Below are positions 22,009-31,856 of a DNA stretch of 64,000 bases, one piece after another (the stretch's first letter is position 1; each line of letters starts with the position of its first letter). The position numbers and the translations under genes were made by a program. The notes below the pieces were generated by a model. It had not been told where the DNA came from. It saw nothing but the letters and a program-made list of their open reading frames with translations, and made no database searches. Origin of the DNA: Spirochaetales bacterium (GTDB lineage: Bacteria; Spirochaetota; Leptospiria; Leptospirales; Leptonemataceae); the NCBI GenBank assembly GCA_015075425.1, contig JABTUL010000002.1:248001-312000 (forward strand), written 5' to 3'.

Positions 22009-22401
22009 TCAAAGTACCTCTGGAGCCAGAGACACGATTTTCATGAATTTCTTGTCACGTAACTCACGGGCTACCGGCCCAAAGATCCGGGTCCCGCGCG
22101 GGTTCATTTTTTCATCGATAATGGCGCAGGCATTGTTATCAAATCGGATCACCGATCCATCCGGTCGTTTGATCTCCTTTTGCGTGCGCACCACGACAGC
22201 TTTCTGGACAGCCTTGTTGTGCACTTTCTTGCCCGTCGAATCTTTCAGTCCGTAAGCCGGGATGGCATCTTTAACGGCCACTACGATAATATCTCCAACC
22301 GTCGCATAACGTTTCCGCGTTCCACCCAGCACCCGGATACACTGAACGCGACGAGCGCCGGTATTGTCCGCCACTTCCAGAAAAGTCTGTACCTGAATCA
22401 T
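22009..22401 (-). CDS. rplN: Ribosomal protein L14 (uL14) with a short loop insertion
   Basis: 130 residues, about 8 more than usual. [30 protein letters not shown] and [24 protein letters not shown] are standard. The extra residues lie around positions 50-62 ([13 protein letters not shown]), in the loop following the conserved VKDAIP. The start overlaps the rpsQ stop (ATGA). Confidence 0.96.
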   Translation of the reverse strand: MIQVQTFLEVADNTGARRVQCIRVLGGTRKRYATVGDIIVVAVKDAIPAYGLKDSTGKKVHNKAVQKAVVVRTQKEIKRPDGSVIRFDNNACAIIDEKMNPRGTRIFGPVARELRDKKFMKIVSLAPEVL

Positions 22402-22661
22402 GTTGCACGCTCCAGTATTCGAGTGAGGCGGTGCCGCTTGTGCTTGCTGAGCGGCCGGGTTTCAATGGCACTGATTAAATCCCCGGTATGAGATTCATTC
22501 TTCTCATCATGAACTTTGTATCTTCTTGAACGACGAATTGTTTTTTTGAGCAAGGGATGCATCATGAGCGTCTCAACAAGGATGACTCTCGTTTTATCCA
22601 TTTTGTCAGAGACCACGCGCCCTTCAATCATACGCAGATGGCGTTCCTGTTTGGCACTCAT
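22398..22661 (-). CDS. rpsQ: Ribosomal protein S17 (uS17)
   Basis: 87 residues. [17 protein letters not shown] and the [29 protein letters not shown] region fit uS17, an early assembly protein of the 30S body. It overlaps rpmC by 4 bases and rplN by 4 bases. Confidence 0.96.
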   Translation of the reverse strand: MSAKQERHLRMIEGRVVSDKMDKTRVILVETLMMHPLLKKTIRRSRRYKVHDEKNESHTGDLISAIETRPLSKHKRHRLTRILERAT

Positions 22662-22969
22662 TTAGCGCCTCCTTTTTTAGACCGACTTCTGGGCCCTGCC
22701 TTTTCCGCTTCTTTTGGCTCGCTGCGTGGTGCTTCGCGAGCGGACTTCTTTTTCACTTTCCCTTCCACTTGAGAAGCTTTGCCTAATTCCCGCAGACGGA
22801 GTATAGTCAGCATGCGTGCAATATTCTTACGCGTTTTGCTGATGCTTCCTGGATCGGGCAGGGAACGTGCGGTCGCAAAAGTAAACCGATCTTCTCGCAA
22901 ATTCGAGCGCGCTTCTTCCAGCTGCTTTTGAATCTGGTCGGACGGCATTTCATGATAGATACATTTCAT
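22658..22969 (-). CDS. rpmC: Ribosomal protein L29 (uL29) with basic C-terminal extension
   Basis: 103 residues against about 65 usually. The first 68 residues are ordinary L29 ([21 protein letters not shown] ... [18 protein letters not shown]). The last 35 are Lys/Glu/Ser-rich and probably disordered. L29 lies at the exit tunnel near the SRP/trigger factor docking site, as does L17, which also has a long tail here. Confidence 0.94.
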   Translation of the reverse strand: MKCIYHEMPSDQIQKQLEEARSNLREDRFTFATARSLPDPGSISKTRKNIARMLTILRLRELGKASQVEGKVKKKSAREAPRSEPKEAEKAGPRSRSKKGGAK

Positions 22970-22978
22970 GGCTGGACC

Positions 22979-23395
22979 CTACTGAATCAGTTCCTTTTTT
23001 ACAAATGAAGTCTGAAAAGGCAATTTGTCGCTGGCGAGCTTGAAGGCTTCGCGAGCAAGGTTCTCTTCCACACCACTGATTTCAAAAAGCATGCGGCCCG
23101 GTTTGATGCGGGCATACCAGAATTCCGGGCTACCTTTACCGCTACCCATCCGGGTTTCTGCCGGTTTCTTGGTAAAGGGTGTCTGCGGAAAAACCCGAAT
23201 CCACATCTTTCCCCCGCGTTTCACATGCCGGGTCATGGCACGTCTCGCAGCCTCAATTTGTCTTGCAGTGAGCTTGCCGGAGTTGATCGCCTTGAGACCA
23301 AATTCTCCGAAGGAAACCTGATTGGCCCGGTTGGACATTCCCTTTAGCCGGCCGCGTTGCGTTTTTCTCCATTTGACTCGTTTGGGTGATAGCAT
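22979..23395 (-). CDS. rplP: Ribosomal protein L16 (uL16)
   Basis: 138 residues. [21 protein letters not shown] and [28 protein letters not shown] are diagnostic. L16 lies near the A site of the 50S subunit and organises the peptidyl-transferase region. Confidence 0.97.
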   Translation of the reverse strand: MLSPKRVKWRKTQRGRLKGMSNRANQVSFGEFGLKAINSGKLTARQIEAARRAMTRHVKRGGKMWIRVFPQTPFTKKPAETRMGSGKGSPEFWYARIKPGRMLFEISGVEENLAREAFKLASDKLPFQTSFVKKELIQ

Positions 23396-23408
23396 AATTT
23401 ATCCGCCT

Positions 23409-24080
23409 TTATCGCCGCCGGGCGCTGTAGCGATCCTCTTCTTCCGCTTCCGCTTCGCCCATCTGGTTTCCCAGGTAGGTCCATACTTTAACGCCAATGA
23501 TTCCGTAGGTTGTTAAGGCCTCAGCAAAACCGTATTCAATGCGTGCGCGCAGAGTATGCAGGGGCACACGACCATCTTTGTACTGCTCCGTGCGTGCCAT
23601 ATCGGCTCCATTCAGGCGACCGGAGAGCATGATCTTCACACCTTCGACCCCGCCACGCATGGCGCCCCGCAGAGCCTGCTTCATGACCCGGCGAAAGGGC
23701 ATGCGTTGCTCGAGCTGCTGGGCAATCGTTTCTGCCACTACCTGAGCCACCGTTTCCGGCTTTTTGACCTCTACAATAGACACGTTCACCGGTTTGCTGA
23801 TAGCGGCCTTGAAGTCTTTTTTAAGTGCTTCAATGTTGGCACCCTTCTGACCGATCACAACGCCTGGTCTCACTGTGTGAATGTTTACATTGATCTTTTC
23901 CGGAAATCGCTCTATGATCACTCGAACCACTCCGGCCCGTTTGAACTTCTTCTTGAGCATACTGCGAATCAGGATGTCTTCATGCAAATTCGCTTTGTAA
24001 TCCTCCTGGGCAAACCAGATGGAATCCCAGGTTTTAATGATACCTATGCGCAGTCCGTGCGGGTTAACTTTCTGTCCCAT
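23409..24080 (-). CDS. rpsC: Ribosomal protein S3 (uS3)
   Basis: 223 residues. [14 protein letters not shown] at the start, KH motif [19 protein letters not shown], and [11 protein letters not shown] near the end. S3 lines the mRNA entry of the 30S subunit. Confidence 0.97.
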   Translation of the reverse strand: MGQKVNPHGLRIGIIKTWDSIWFAQEDYKANLHEDILIRSMLKKKFKRAGVVRVIIERFPEKINVNIHTVRPGVVIGQKGANIEALKKDFKAAISKPVNVSIVEVKKPETVAQVVAETIAQQLEQRMPFRRVMKQALRGAMRGGVEGVKIMLSGRLNGADMARTEQYKDGRVPLHTLRARIEYGFAEALTTYGIIGVKVWTYLGNQMGEAEAEEEDRYSARRR

Positions 24081-24085
24081 TGCCC

Positions 24086-24421
24086 TTAATCTCCCAGCAC
24101 CACAGTAATATGACTGGTGCGCTTTAATCTTGCCATTCCGCGGCCCCGGGCGCGAGGGCGAAATCGCTTCAGGCGCGGACCTTCATCAACATAAACTTTC
24201 TTAACATATAGATCTCCCTCTTTCAGGCCATCACCAATCTGCGCCTTAGCATTGGAGCGCGCTGACTCCATCACCCGGGCCAGAAGCGTGGCTCCCTTAC
24301 GCGGGATGAAGCGCAAGATATCCATAGCCTCGGGATAGGAAAAACCACGCAACTGGTCGGCGACCAGACGGACTTTCCGCGGACTGACGATGATAAACTT
24401 TGCCGTTGCTTTCGCTTCCAT
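24086..24421 (-). CDS. rplV: Ribosomal protein L22 (uL22)
   Basis: 111 residues. [14 protein letters not shown], then [20 protein letters not shown], the loop reaching into the exit tunnel. The macrolide-related loop looks intact. It lies 5 bases before rpsC. Confidence 0.97.
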   Translation of the reverse strand: MEAKATAKFIIVSPRKVRLVADQLRGFSYPEAMDILRFIPRKGATLLARVMESARSNAKAQIGDGLKEGDLYVKKVYVDEGPRLKRFRPRARGRGMARLKRTSHITVVLGD

Positions 24422-24438
24422 ATCTACTTCTTAAACTT

Positions 24439-24717
24439 TTACTTCTTGAGCTTCTTATCCAGAGTTGTGTGCCCTCTGTAAGTCCGGGTCGGGGCAAATT
24501 CCCCTAACTTGTGCCCGACCATATTTTCCGTAATATATACAGGAATGAATTTATTGCCATTGTGTAGAAGTACAGTGTGCCCAATCATCTCCGGAAATAT
24601 GGTGGAGCGTCTGGACCAGCTTTTGAAGGGCTTCTTGTTTCCCTCGGCATTCATGCGCGTAATGCGCGTCATGAGCGATTCCTGCACATACGGGCCTTTC
24701 TTCAGGGAGCGAGCCAT
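24439..24717 (-). CDS. rpsS: Ribosomal protein S19 (uS19)
   Basis: 92 residues. [31 protein letters not shown] and [19 protein letters not shown] are typical. S19 is in the 30S head and touches the A-site finger. Start overlaps the rplB stop by one base. Confidence 0.97.
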   Translation of the reverse strand: MARSLKKGPYVQESLMTRITRMNAEGNKKPFKSWSRRSTIFPEMIGHTVLLHNGNKFIPVYITENMVGHKLGEFAPTRTYRGHTTLDKKLKK

Positions 24718-25559
24718 TATCTTCCTATCCTCTTATTGATCTTGCGTTGAACGACAAACCGATTGGAAGGCTTGTTCTTCTTACGCGTCTTGTATCCCTT
24801 TGTGGGCTGCCCCCAGGGAGACACGGGATGACGGCCCCCTGAAGTTTTGCCTTCACCACCACCGTGCGGATGGTCCACAGGGTTCATGGCCACTCCGCGC
24901 ACATGCGGACGCCGACCAAGCCAGCGACTGCGGCCGGCCTTACCCAGACTCACCAGTGAATGTTCTTTGTTTCCCAGACTGCCAATGGTAGCCATGCAGG
25001 TGTTGTTAAAACGACGTATTTCCCCCGATGGTAACTTGAGCAGGACATAGTCACCATCACGGCCAGCGATAACTGCAAACCCGCCGGCAGAACGAGCAAT
25101 TTGTCCTCCACGACCCGGGCGCATTTCAATGTTATGAATGCTTGTTCCTACCGGAATGGCGGATAGCGCCAGAGCGTTACCCGGACGAATCGGAGAACCC
25201 GGTCCGGCCATGATTTCCTGACCCACCACTATTTCATCGGGTGCCAGAATATAACGCCAATCGCCATCATGGTATTTCACCAGAGCGATATTCGCGCTGC
25301 GGTTGGGATCATACTCCAGCCGCTCAATGGTTCCAGGAACACCCAGCTTGTTACGCTTGAAATCAATCTCGCGATACTTCCTCTTATGCCGGCCACCTTT
25401 GTTCCATACCGATATACGACCGGAATTGTTACGACCGGCCCGGTACTTGACTTTCCGGGTAAGCGACTTACGCGGCTCCTCTTTGGACAGACCGGAAAAG
25501 TTAAGACCTGTTTTATAGCGCAGCGAGGGAGTTGTTGGTTTGTATCGTTTGATCGCCAT
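24717..25559 (-). CDS. rplB: Ribosomal protein L2 (uL2)
   Basis: 280 residues. The signature near the C-terminus, [17 protein letters not shown], includes the His needed for peptidyl-transferase activity. [17 protein letters not shown] is the usual N-terminal block (variant of GRxTxRHxGGGHK). Confidence 0.97.
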   Translation of the reverse strand: MAIKRYKPTTPSLRYKTGLNFSGLSKEEPRKSLTRKVKYRAGRNNSGRISVWNKGGRHKRKYREIDFKRNKLGVPGTIERLEYDPNRSANIALVKYHDGDWRYILAPDEIVVGQEIMAGPGSPIRPGNALALSAIPVGTSIHNIEMRPGRGGQIARSAGGFAVIAGRDGDYVLLKLPSGEIRRFNNTCMATIGSLGNKEHSLVSLGKAGRSRWLGRRPHVRGVAMNPVDHPHGGGEGKTSGGRHPVSPWGQPTKGYKTRKKNKPSNRFVVQRKINKRIGR

Positions 25560-25562
25560 GGT

Positions 25563-25853
25563 TTACTTTCCGAACTTAATTTCCTGATTGGCTTCCAGAG
25601 TCACGATGGCCTTCTTCCAGGAAGGCTGCCGGTAGCGGTCATAACGAAAACGCTTCAGCTTGCCCCGCACATTGATCACATTCACGCGCGTGGCTTTTAC
25701 TTTATAGATGCGGTAAAGGGCCTGGCGAATCAATTCCTTGTTGGCATCGGGATGCACTTTCAGTGTGTAGCGGTTAACACCCTTACCGGCAACGCGCAGA
25801 CTCTCTGTCTTTTCCGTTTGCATGGGTGCTCGAATTACATCGTGGTAGTTCAT
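25563..25853 (-). CDS. rplW: Ribosomal protein L23 (uL23)
   Basis: 96 residues. VIRAPMQTEKTE at the start and NVINVRGKLKRF in the middle fit uL23, the docking site of trigger factor and SRP at the tunnel exit. Start overlaps the rplD stop by 4 bases. Confidence 0.96.
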   Translation of the reverse strand: MNYHDVIRAPMQTEKTESLRVAGKGVNRYTLKVHPDANKELIRQALYRIYKVKATRVNVINVRGKLKRFRYDRYRQPSWKKAIVTLEANQEIKFGK

Positions 25854-26491
25854 TTGGTAACTCCAGCCCCGTAGGCATCACCAATATACTTGAGTGCAGA
25901 TTCAGAGAGAACAAGACGGCTGCAATAGTACAATTCCGGCGCGGTCAACCGTTCGGCATGAATAAAGCGGACGGTCTCAAGGCCACCCATGGATTTCTCC
26001 AGTTTTTCATTGGCTCCGGCAGCTACATAGGTGATCGTATTGCCTGGCAAAAAGCCTGCCTGCTGAAAAGCATCGGCTATGGTTCGCGTCTTGAAATCGG
26101 CTACGGTCATATCTTCCATAACAACAACCGCCTTGTCTTCAGCCCGGCGGGACAGAATGCTGCGTATTCCCGCCTGACGCATCTTCTGCGGCAGAGCTAT
26201 GCGATAGTCGCGCGGTCGCGGGCCAAAAACTGTCTGACCTCCGCGCCATTGCGTGGAGCGAATGGATCCCTGGCGCGCATTACCCGTCCCTTTCTGCCGC
26301 CATGGCTTCTTGCCACCGCCGCGAATTTCACCCACCGTTTTGGTCTTATGAGTTCCCTGACGCCGATTGCGCAGCTCTGTCCGGATCGTTTGCTGAATCA
26401 GCGGCGCACTGATCTTTGCACCAAAGACCGTGCCTGGCAGCTCTACCTGGCCCGACTTTTTGCCGGCCTGGTCGTAACGCTCGACTTTCAT
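25850..26491 (-). CDS. rplD: Ribosomal protein L4 (uL4)
   Basis: 213 residues. TVGEIRGGGKKPWRQKGTGNARQGSIRSTQWRGG in the tunnel loop is the diagnostic block. In many bacteria L4 also represses the S10 operon; no such leader hairpin was evident here because rpsJ follows tuf closely. Confidence 0.97.
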   Translation of the reverse strand: MKVERYDQAGKKSGQVELPGTVFGAKISAPLIQQTIRTELRNRRQGTHKTKTVGEIRGGGKKPWRQKGTGNARQGSIRSTQWRGGQTVFGPRPRDYRIALPQKMRQAGIRSILSRRAEDKAVVVMEDMTVADFKTRTIADAFQQAGFLPGNTITYVAAGANEKLEKSMGGLETVRFIHAERLTAPELYYCSRLVLSESALKYIGDAYGAGVTK

Positions 26492-27108
26492 GACATTGCC
26501 TCGATTCGCACTATTCCATGTCTGGGTCCGGGAATCGCTCCCTGAATGAGTAACAGATGATTCTCAACATCTACTTGAACAACCGTCAGATGAGTGGCTG
26601 TTTGCTTGCGCGCTCCGGCATGACCGGGCATGCGATGACCTTTGAATACACGTCCTGGAAAGGTTCCGGCACCCAGCGAACCCGGTGCCCGGTGGAAATG
26701 CGATCCATGGGAGGCACGTCCACCGCCAAAACCGTGACGCTTGATCACGCCCTGAAATCCTTTGCCTTTAGCGATCCCGGTCACTTTTACTTTCTCACCG
26801 GCCGCAAATACATCGGCGGTAATAACGGCGCCCGGCTCTGCGGTGATTCCGGAATTTCTGAACTCCGCGAGTCGCACCGCTCCCTCAATGCCCGCCTTCT
26901 TCAAGTGGCCCGTTGTGGCTTTCGTGCTGCGACGCTCAGGCTTTTGTCCGTAGGCCAGCTGTATCGCTTCATAGCGATCCTTCTCCACTGTCTTCACCTG
27001 AGAAACACTGCACGGCCCGGCTTGAATGATGGTCACCGGTATGAATCGCCCCTGCGCATCAAACACATGGGACATTCCCAACTTGGTTCCTAGCAATCCT
27101 TTTGCCAT
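26488..27108 (-). CDS. rplC: Ribosomal protein L3 (uL3)
   Basis: 206 residues from MAKGLLGTKLGM at 27108, one base from the rpsJ stop; a GTG frame at 27129 would overlap rpsJ. GIAKGKGFQGVIKRHGFGGGRASHGS is the conserved core, carrying the glutamine-containing loop close to the peptidyl-transferase centre. Confidence 0.97.
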   Translation of the reverse strand: MAKGLLGTKLGMSHVFDAQGRFIPVTIIQAGPCSVSQVKTVEKDRYEAIQLAYGQKPERRSTKATTGHLKKAGIEGAVRLAEFRNSGITAEPGAVITADVFAAGEKVKVTGIAKGKGFQGVIKRHGFGGGRASHGSHFHRAPGSLGAGTFPGRVFKGHRMPGHAGARKQTATHLTVVQVDVENHLLLIQGAIPGPRHGIVRIEAMS

Positions 27109-27109
27109 A

Positions 27110-27415
27110 TCAACTCTTAATGTCCACACTCACCCCCGCCGGCAGCTGCAGCTTCATGAGCGCATCCACCGTGTCGGGGTTGGTATTCATAATATCGATG
27201 AGCCGTTTGAATGTACGAATTTCAAATTGCTCCCGTGATTTCTTGTTTACATGCACGGAACGCTGGATGGTAAAGCGCTCGATTCGCGTTGGCAGCGGGA
27301 TGGGACCGGATATTTCTGCTCCGGTCCGTTTCGCTGTGGCAACTATCTCCGCTGACGATTGATCGATCAGGCGGTGATCGAAGGCCTTTAATTTAACTCG
27401 AATGCGCTGTGCCAT
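27110..27415 (-). CDS. rpsJ: Ribosomal protein S10 (uS10)
   Basis: 101 residues. [41 protein letters not shown] are diagnostic. S10 (NusE) also joins the antitermination complex with NusG. It lies 23 bases after tuf. Confidence 0.97.
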   Translation of the reverse strand: MAQRIRVKLKAFDHRLIDQSSAEIVATAKRTGAEISGPIPLPTRIERFTIQRSVHVNKKSREQFEIRTFKRLIDIMNTNPDTVDALMKLQLPAGVSVDIKS

Positions 27416-27438
27416 ACCCTTCTTCCGTTACTTCCGAT

Positions 27439-28641
27439 TCAGTCCGAAATCTCAGCCACAACGCCCGAGCCCACTGTACGACCACCTTCGCGGATGGCGA
27501 ACTTCAGACCTTTGCTCATGGCGATCGGTGTGATAAGCTCTACGTCCATAGCCACATTATCACCGGGCATAACCATTTCTTTATCTTTAGGCAGCACAAT
27601 GGTTCCGGTCACATCTGTAGTCCGGAAATAGAACTGCGGCCGATAGTTGTTGAAAAACGGAGTGTGACGACCCCCTTCTTCCTTGGTCAGCACGTACACT
27701 TCAGCTTTGAACTTGCGATGCGGAGTGATAGACCCTGGTTTGGCCAGAACCTGGCCGCGCTCAATGTCGTCTTTCTTTGTGCCGCGCATCAGCGCCCCGA
27801 TATTATCCCCGGCCTGGGCAAAATCCAGCAGTTTGCGGAACATTTCAATTCCTGTGACAACGGTCTTCTGGGTATCGCGGATACCGACGATTTCTACTTC
27901 TTCGTTGATCTTGAGAGTTCCCTGCTCTACGCGGCCTGTCGCCACAGTGCCCCGTCCGGTGATGGAAAAAACGTCTTCCACGGGCATCAGGAAATCCTTG
28001 TCCGTTACGCGCTTGGGTTCAGGCACATACGTATCCAGAGTTTCTACCAGATTCATGATAGCGCCTTCGCCGAGCGGCCCTTTATCGCCTTCCAGTGCCT
28101 TGAGTCCGGAGCCTTCCACAAAAGGAGTTTCCGCCGGAAAGCCGTACTTCACCAGCAGATCCTTGACTTCTTCCTTAACCAGCTCCACCATCTCTTCGCG
28201 CTCGTCTTCTTTGATCATATCAACTTTGTTCAGGAAGACAACGATATGAGGAACGCCTACCTGACGAGCCAGAAGGATATGCTCCCGCGTTTGCGGCATA
28301 GCGCCATCCATTGCAGAAACGACCAGGATCGCCGCATCCATCTGGGCGGCACCGGTAATCATATTCTTTACATAGTCAGCATGACCCGGGCAGTCCACGT
28401 GTGCATAGTGCCGATTGGCAGACTCATATTCCTGGTGTGACGTGGCGATGGTGATCCCGCGGGCTTTTTCCTCCGGAGCGTTATCAATCTCATCATAACG
28501 CACGGCCTTGTTCTTGCCGCCAAATTTCCCGGCCAGCACCGTCGTAATTGCCGCCGTCAGTGTTGTCTTACCGTGGTCCACGTGCCCGATGGTTCCAACG
28601 TTCACATGCGGTTTACTGCGATCAAATTTTTCTTTAGCCAT
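27439..28641 (-). CDS. tuf: Elongation factor Tu
   Basis: 400 residues. G1 [10 protein letters not shown]3 DCPGHADY, G4 NKVD and the C-terminal GRTVGSGVV are all intact. It delivers aminoacyl-tRNA to the ribosome. Only one tuf copy is in this window; it sits in the str position after fusA. Confidence 0.98.
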   Translation of the reverse strand: MAKEKFDRSKPHVNVGTIGHVDHGKTTLTAAITTVLAGKFGGKNKAVRYDEIDNAPEEKARGITIATSHQEYESANRHYAHVDCPGHADYVKNMITGAAQMDAAILVVSAMDGAMPQTREHILLARQVGVPHIVVFLNKVDMIKEDEREEMVELVKEEVKDLLVKYGFPAETPFVEGSGLKALEGDKGPLGEGAIMNLVETLDTYVPEPKRVTDKDFLMPVEDVFSITGRGTVATGRVEQGTLKINEEVEIVGIRDTQKTVVTGIEMFRKLLDFAQAGDNIGALMRGTKKDDIERGQVLAKPGSITPHRKFKAEVYVLTKEEGGRHTPFFNNYRPQFYFRTTDVTGTIVLPKDKEMVMPGDNVAMDVELITPIAMSKGLKFAIREGGRTVGSGVVAEISD

Positions 28642-28687
28642 TTTTCTTCTCCATTATGATTTACTTATATGACTTACAATGAATCCT

Positions 28688-30790
28688 TTATTTTCCGGCC
28701 TTTTGCATCAGTTCGCTGGCGATGCTATTGGGCACCTCTTCATAGTGCTTGAACTGCATGGTGTAAGCAGCGCGCCCTTGAGTTGAGCTGCGCAGGTCCG
28801 TTGCATAACCAAACATTTCCGACAGTGGCACTTCCGAGCGTACCACGCGGGCATTTCCCCGCTGCTCCATGGCCCCGATGCGGCCCCGCCGACGATTCAA
28901 GTCTCCCACAACCTCACCCATGTAATCTTCCGGTGTAACCACTTCCACATCCATGATGGGCTCAAGCAGAACGGGTTTGGCTTTTTTTACGCCATCCTTA
29001 AAACCCATGGAACCGGCGATCTTAAACGCCATCTCCGATGAATCCACGTCGTGGTAGCTTCCATCATACACTTCTACTTTCACATCCACTACCGGGTATC
29101 CAGCAATCACGCCGGACACCAGAGCTTCTTGAATCCCTTTATCAATGGCCGGAATGTATTCCCGCGGAATCACACCACCCACGATGGAATTGATAAACTG
29201 GTAGCCCTTCCCCGCTTCATTGGGAGATACGCGCAGCCAGCAATGGCCGTACTGACCACGGCCACCCGTTTGTTTGATATACTTACTTTCCACTTCTGCC
29301 GTGGCCCGAATCGTTTCGCGGTAGGCAACCTGCGGTTTGCCGACATTGGCCTCAACCTTAAATTCACGTCGCAACCGATCCACAATGATTTCCAGATGCA
29401 GTTCGCCCATTCCGGAGATAATCGTCTGCCCGGTCTCCGGATCAGACTTGACCCGGAAAGTGGGATCTTCATCAGCCAGTCGCATGAGGGCTACACCGAG
29501 CTTCTCCTGATCGGCTTTGGTCAAAGGCTCAATAGCGAGATCGATAACGGGATCCGGAAAATCCATCTTTTCCAGGATGATGGGCTTATTCTCATCACAG
29601 AGAGTGTCGCCCGTAGTGGTGTCTTTTAAGCCAACGGCTGCCGCGATATCCCCGGCATATACTTGATCGAGCTCTTCGCGGTCATTGGCATGCATGGCCA
29701 GCAACCGACCAATGCGTTCTTTTTTATCCTTGCTGGCATTGAGAACATACGAACCCTTTTTAAGGGTTCCGCTATACACCCGAAAGAACGTCAACTTACC
29801 CACGTAAGGGTCGGACATGATCTTAAAGGCCAGAGCAGAAAATACCTCTGCATCGTCCGCTTTGCGCTCCAGTTTTTTCTCCGGATCAGAAAGATCGATA
29901 CCCTGAACGGCAGCGATATCCACTGGACTGGGCAGGAAATCAAGAACAGCATCAAGCAGGAGCTGTACACCTTTGTTTTTGAAAGAAGAGCCACAGATTA
30001 CCGGAAAAATTTTCATTTCCAGGACGGCCTTGCGCAACGCCTGCTTGAGTTCGGCCGCGGAGAATTCCGCTCCTTCAAGATAGCGCTCCACCATGGCATC
30101 ATCCGTCTCAGCGATCTTTTCGATCATCTGTGCACGATACTCAGCGGCTTTATCTTTGTACTCGGCGGGAATTTCTTTATATTCAAACTTGGCGCCCAGC
30201 TCCTCTCCGGTCCACACCACAGCACGATTCTCTATAAGATCCACCACGCCAACGAAGCTGGCTTCCGTGCCAATCGGCAGCTGAATGGGCACAGCATTGG
30301 CCCCGAGCCTTTCGTGCATGGTGCGCACGCAGAAATAAAAGTCCGCACCCATACGATCGAGCTTATTTACGAAACATATCCTGGGAACCTTGTAACGATC
30401 GGCCTGGCGCCAAACAGTTTCTGTTTGCGGTTCAACGCCGGCAACGCCGTCATACACAGCCACGGCACCATCCAGCACACGGAGCGAACGCTCCACTTCC
30501 ACTGTGAAGTCCACATGCCCCGGAGTGTCTATGATATTGATGCGATGCTGCGGCCGGTCTTTGTCCGAACCAGTCCAGTAGGTAGTGGTAGCCGCAGACG
30601 TGATGGTGATTCCCCTCTCCTTCTCCTGCTCCATCCAGTCCATCTCAGTATCACCTTCATGCACTTCACCGATCTTATAAGTCCGACCGGTGTAGTACAG
30701 AATCCGTTCCGTGGTGGTGGTCTTTCCGGCATCAATATGAGCCATGATGCCGATGTTACGCGTCTTTTCTAATGATACCTTACGAGCCAT
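28688..30790 (-). CDS. fusA: Elongation factor G
   Basis: 700 residues. G1 [10 protein letters not shown]3 DTPGHVDF, G4 NKLDR; domain IV signature GGRGQYGH. The presence of the classical EF-G in the str operon next to rpsG and tuf argues that this is the main translocation factor. Some spirochaetes have extra fusA paralogues elsewhere; this cannot be judged here. Confidence 0.97.
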   Translation of the reverse strand: MARKVSLEKTRNIGIMAHIDAGKTTTTERILYYTGRTYKIGEVHEGDTEMDWMEQEKERGITITSAATTTYWTGSDKDRPQHRINIIDTPGHVDFTVEVERSLRVLDGAVAVYDGVAGVEPQTETVWRQADRYKVPRICFVNKLDRMGADFYFCVRTMHERLGANAVPIQLPIGTEASFVGVVDLIENRAVVWTGEELGAKFEYKEIPAEYKDKAAEYRAQMIEKIAETDDAMVERYLEGAEFSAAELKQALRKAVLEMKIFPVICGSSFKNKGVQLLLDAVLDFLPSPVDIAAVQGIDLSDPEKKLERKADDAEVFSALAFKIMSDPYVGKLTFFRVYSGTLKKGSYVLNASKDKKERIGRLLAMHANDREELDQVYAGDIAAAVGLKDTTTGDTLCDENKPIILEKMDFPDPVIDLAIEPLTKADQEKLGVALMRLADEDPTFRVKSDPETGQTIISGMGELHLEIIVDRLRREFKVEANVGKPQVAYRETIRATAEVESKYIKQTGGRGQYGHCWLRVSPNEAGKGYQFINSIVGGVIPREYIPAIDKGIQEALVSGVIAGYPVVDVKVEVYDGSYHDVDSSEMAFKIAGSMGFKDGVKKAKPVLLEPIMDVEVVTPEDYMGEVVGDLNRRRGRIGAMEQRGNARVVRSEVPLSEMFGYATDLRSSTQGRAAYTMQFKHYEEVPNSIASELMQKAGK

Positions 30791-30799
30791 TTTATTTCT

Positions 30800-31273
30800 T
30801 TACCAACGATAGTGACTGAAAGCCTTGTTGGCTTCAGCCATCTTACGCGTATCGTCACGCTTCTTGGCAGCGCCCCCTGTTTCTTTGTCTGCATCCATAA
30901 TTTCGCCGGCCAGCTTACGGGCCATGGACTTTTCATTGCGCTGCCGGGCGTAGCGCACCATCCAGCGAACGGCCAGAGTAAGCATACGCTCGGGGCGCAC
31001 CTCTACCGGAACCTGATAGGTCACTCCACCCACGCGACGCGAGCGCACTTCAAGCTGTGGCTTCACTTTTTCAATCGCGCGAAGGAATACTTCCTGAGGA
31101 TTCTCACCGGTACGCTCACCAATGAGATCCATGGCATCGTAAAAAACTTTCTCCGCCACGGACTTCTTTCCGTTCACCATCATGTAATTGATAAAACGTG
31201 CTACAGTCTCATCCCCGTAGCGAGCATCCGGTGCGACCGGCCTTTTCCCAACTGCCCCTGTTCTGCGTGACAT
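30800..31273 (-). CDS. rpsG: Ribosomal protein S7 (uS7)
   Basis: 157 residues. YGDETVARFINYMMVNGKK and RVGGVTYQVPVEVRPERMLTLAVRWM are diagnostic. S7 organises the 30S head. It lies 9 bases before fusA. Confidence 0.97.
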   Translation of the reverse strand: MSRRTGAVGKRPVAPDARYGDETVARFINYMMVNGKKSVAEKVFYDAMDLIGERTGENPQEVFLRAIEKVKPQLEVRSRRVGGVTYQVPVEVRPERMLTLAVRWMVRYARQRNEKSMARKLAGEIMDADKETGGAAKKRDDTRKMAEANKAFSHYRW

Positions 31274-31276
31274 AGA

Positions 31277-31651
31277 TTAAGCCTTTGGCCTCTTGGCTCC
31301 GTATTTCGAGCGACCCTTCCGCCGCTTCTCAACACCCAGCGTGTCCAGCGCACCCCGAATGATATGATAGCGCACGCCGGGGAGATCCTTCACCCGACCA
31401 CCGCGAATTAAAACAACATTGTGCTCCTGCAAATTGTGACCCTCGCCAGGAATGTAAGCCGTCACCTCAACGCCGTGCGTCAGGCGCACACGAGCCACTT
31501 TGCGAAGTGCCGAGTTGGGCTTCTTGGGCGTAAATGTCATGACGCGGGTGCAGACCCCCCGGCGTTGCGGGCAAGCCTTGAGCGCGGGCGACTTGGTCTT
31601 CCGACGAATGTTTTTGCGACCCTTACGGATCAGCTGGCTAATAGTAGGCAA
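31277..31651 (-). CDS. rpsL: Ribosomal protein S12 (uS12)
   Basis: 124 residues. [15 protein letters not shown] and [14 protein letters not shown] keep the lysines (E. coli Lys43 and Lys88 equivalents) whose replacement gives streptomycin resistance, so the ribosome should be streptomycin-sensitive at this site. The start [11 protein letters not shown] uses TTG, preceded by GAGGTGAG. Confidence 0.97.
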   Translation of the reverse strand: MPTISQLIRKGRKNIRRKTKSPALKACPQRRGVCTRVMTFTPKKPNSALRKVARVRLTHGVEVTAYIPGEGHNLQEHNVVLIRGGRVKDLPGVRYHIIRGALDTLGVEKRRKGRSKYGAKRPKA

Positions 31652-31856
31652 AACTCACCTCTAATACTAATCTTGTTATCCGCCAGGGCGGACAATGAAC
31701 ACCATGATTCCAGTGCCCAACTTATCACATCATCCAGTGATGGACAGTTTTGAGCCCATGCAACTGCTGGAAAAACCAGCTTTTTGGGGCGATGTACCGG
31801 GGCAAGCTTTTTACGCGCCTGCCATGATTGCGGAAGCTGTGCGCGCGCTCTCGCCC
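31652..31856. other. rpoC-rpsL intergenic region, no gene
   Basis: 205 bases between two - strand genes. A perfect inverted repeat TCCGCC-AG-GGCGGA lies at 31679-31692, too tight a loop for a strong hairpin. A + strand frame (31695-31931) runs into the rpoC end and has no family look. The - strand transcript could carry a promoter for the str genes here; no convincing -35/-10 pair was found. Confidence 0.4.

Noticed and set aside
27409-28440. 343-residue + strand frame
   Set aside because: Antisense to tuf; EF-Tu motifs are complete on the - strand.
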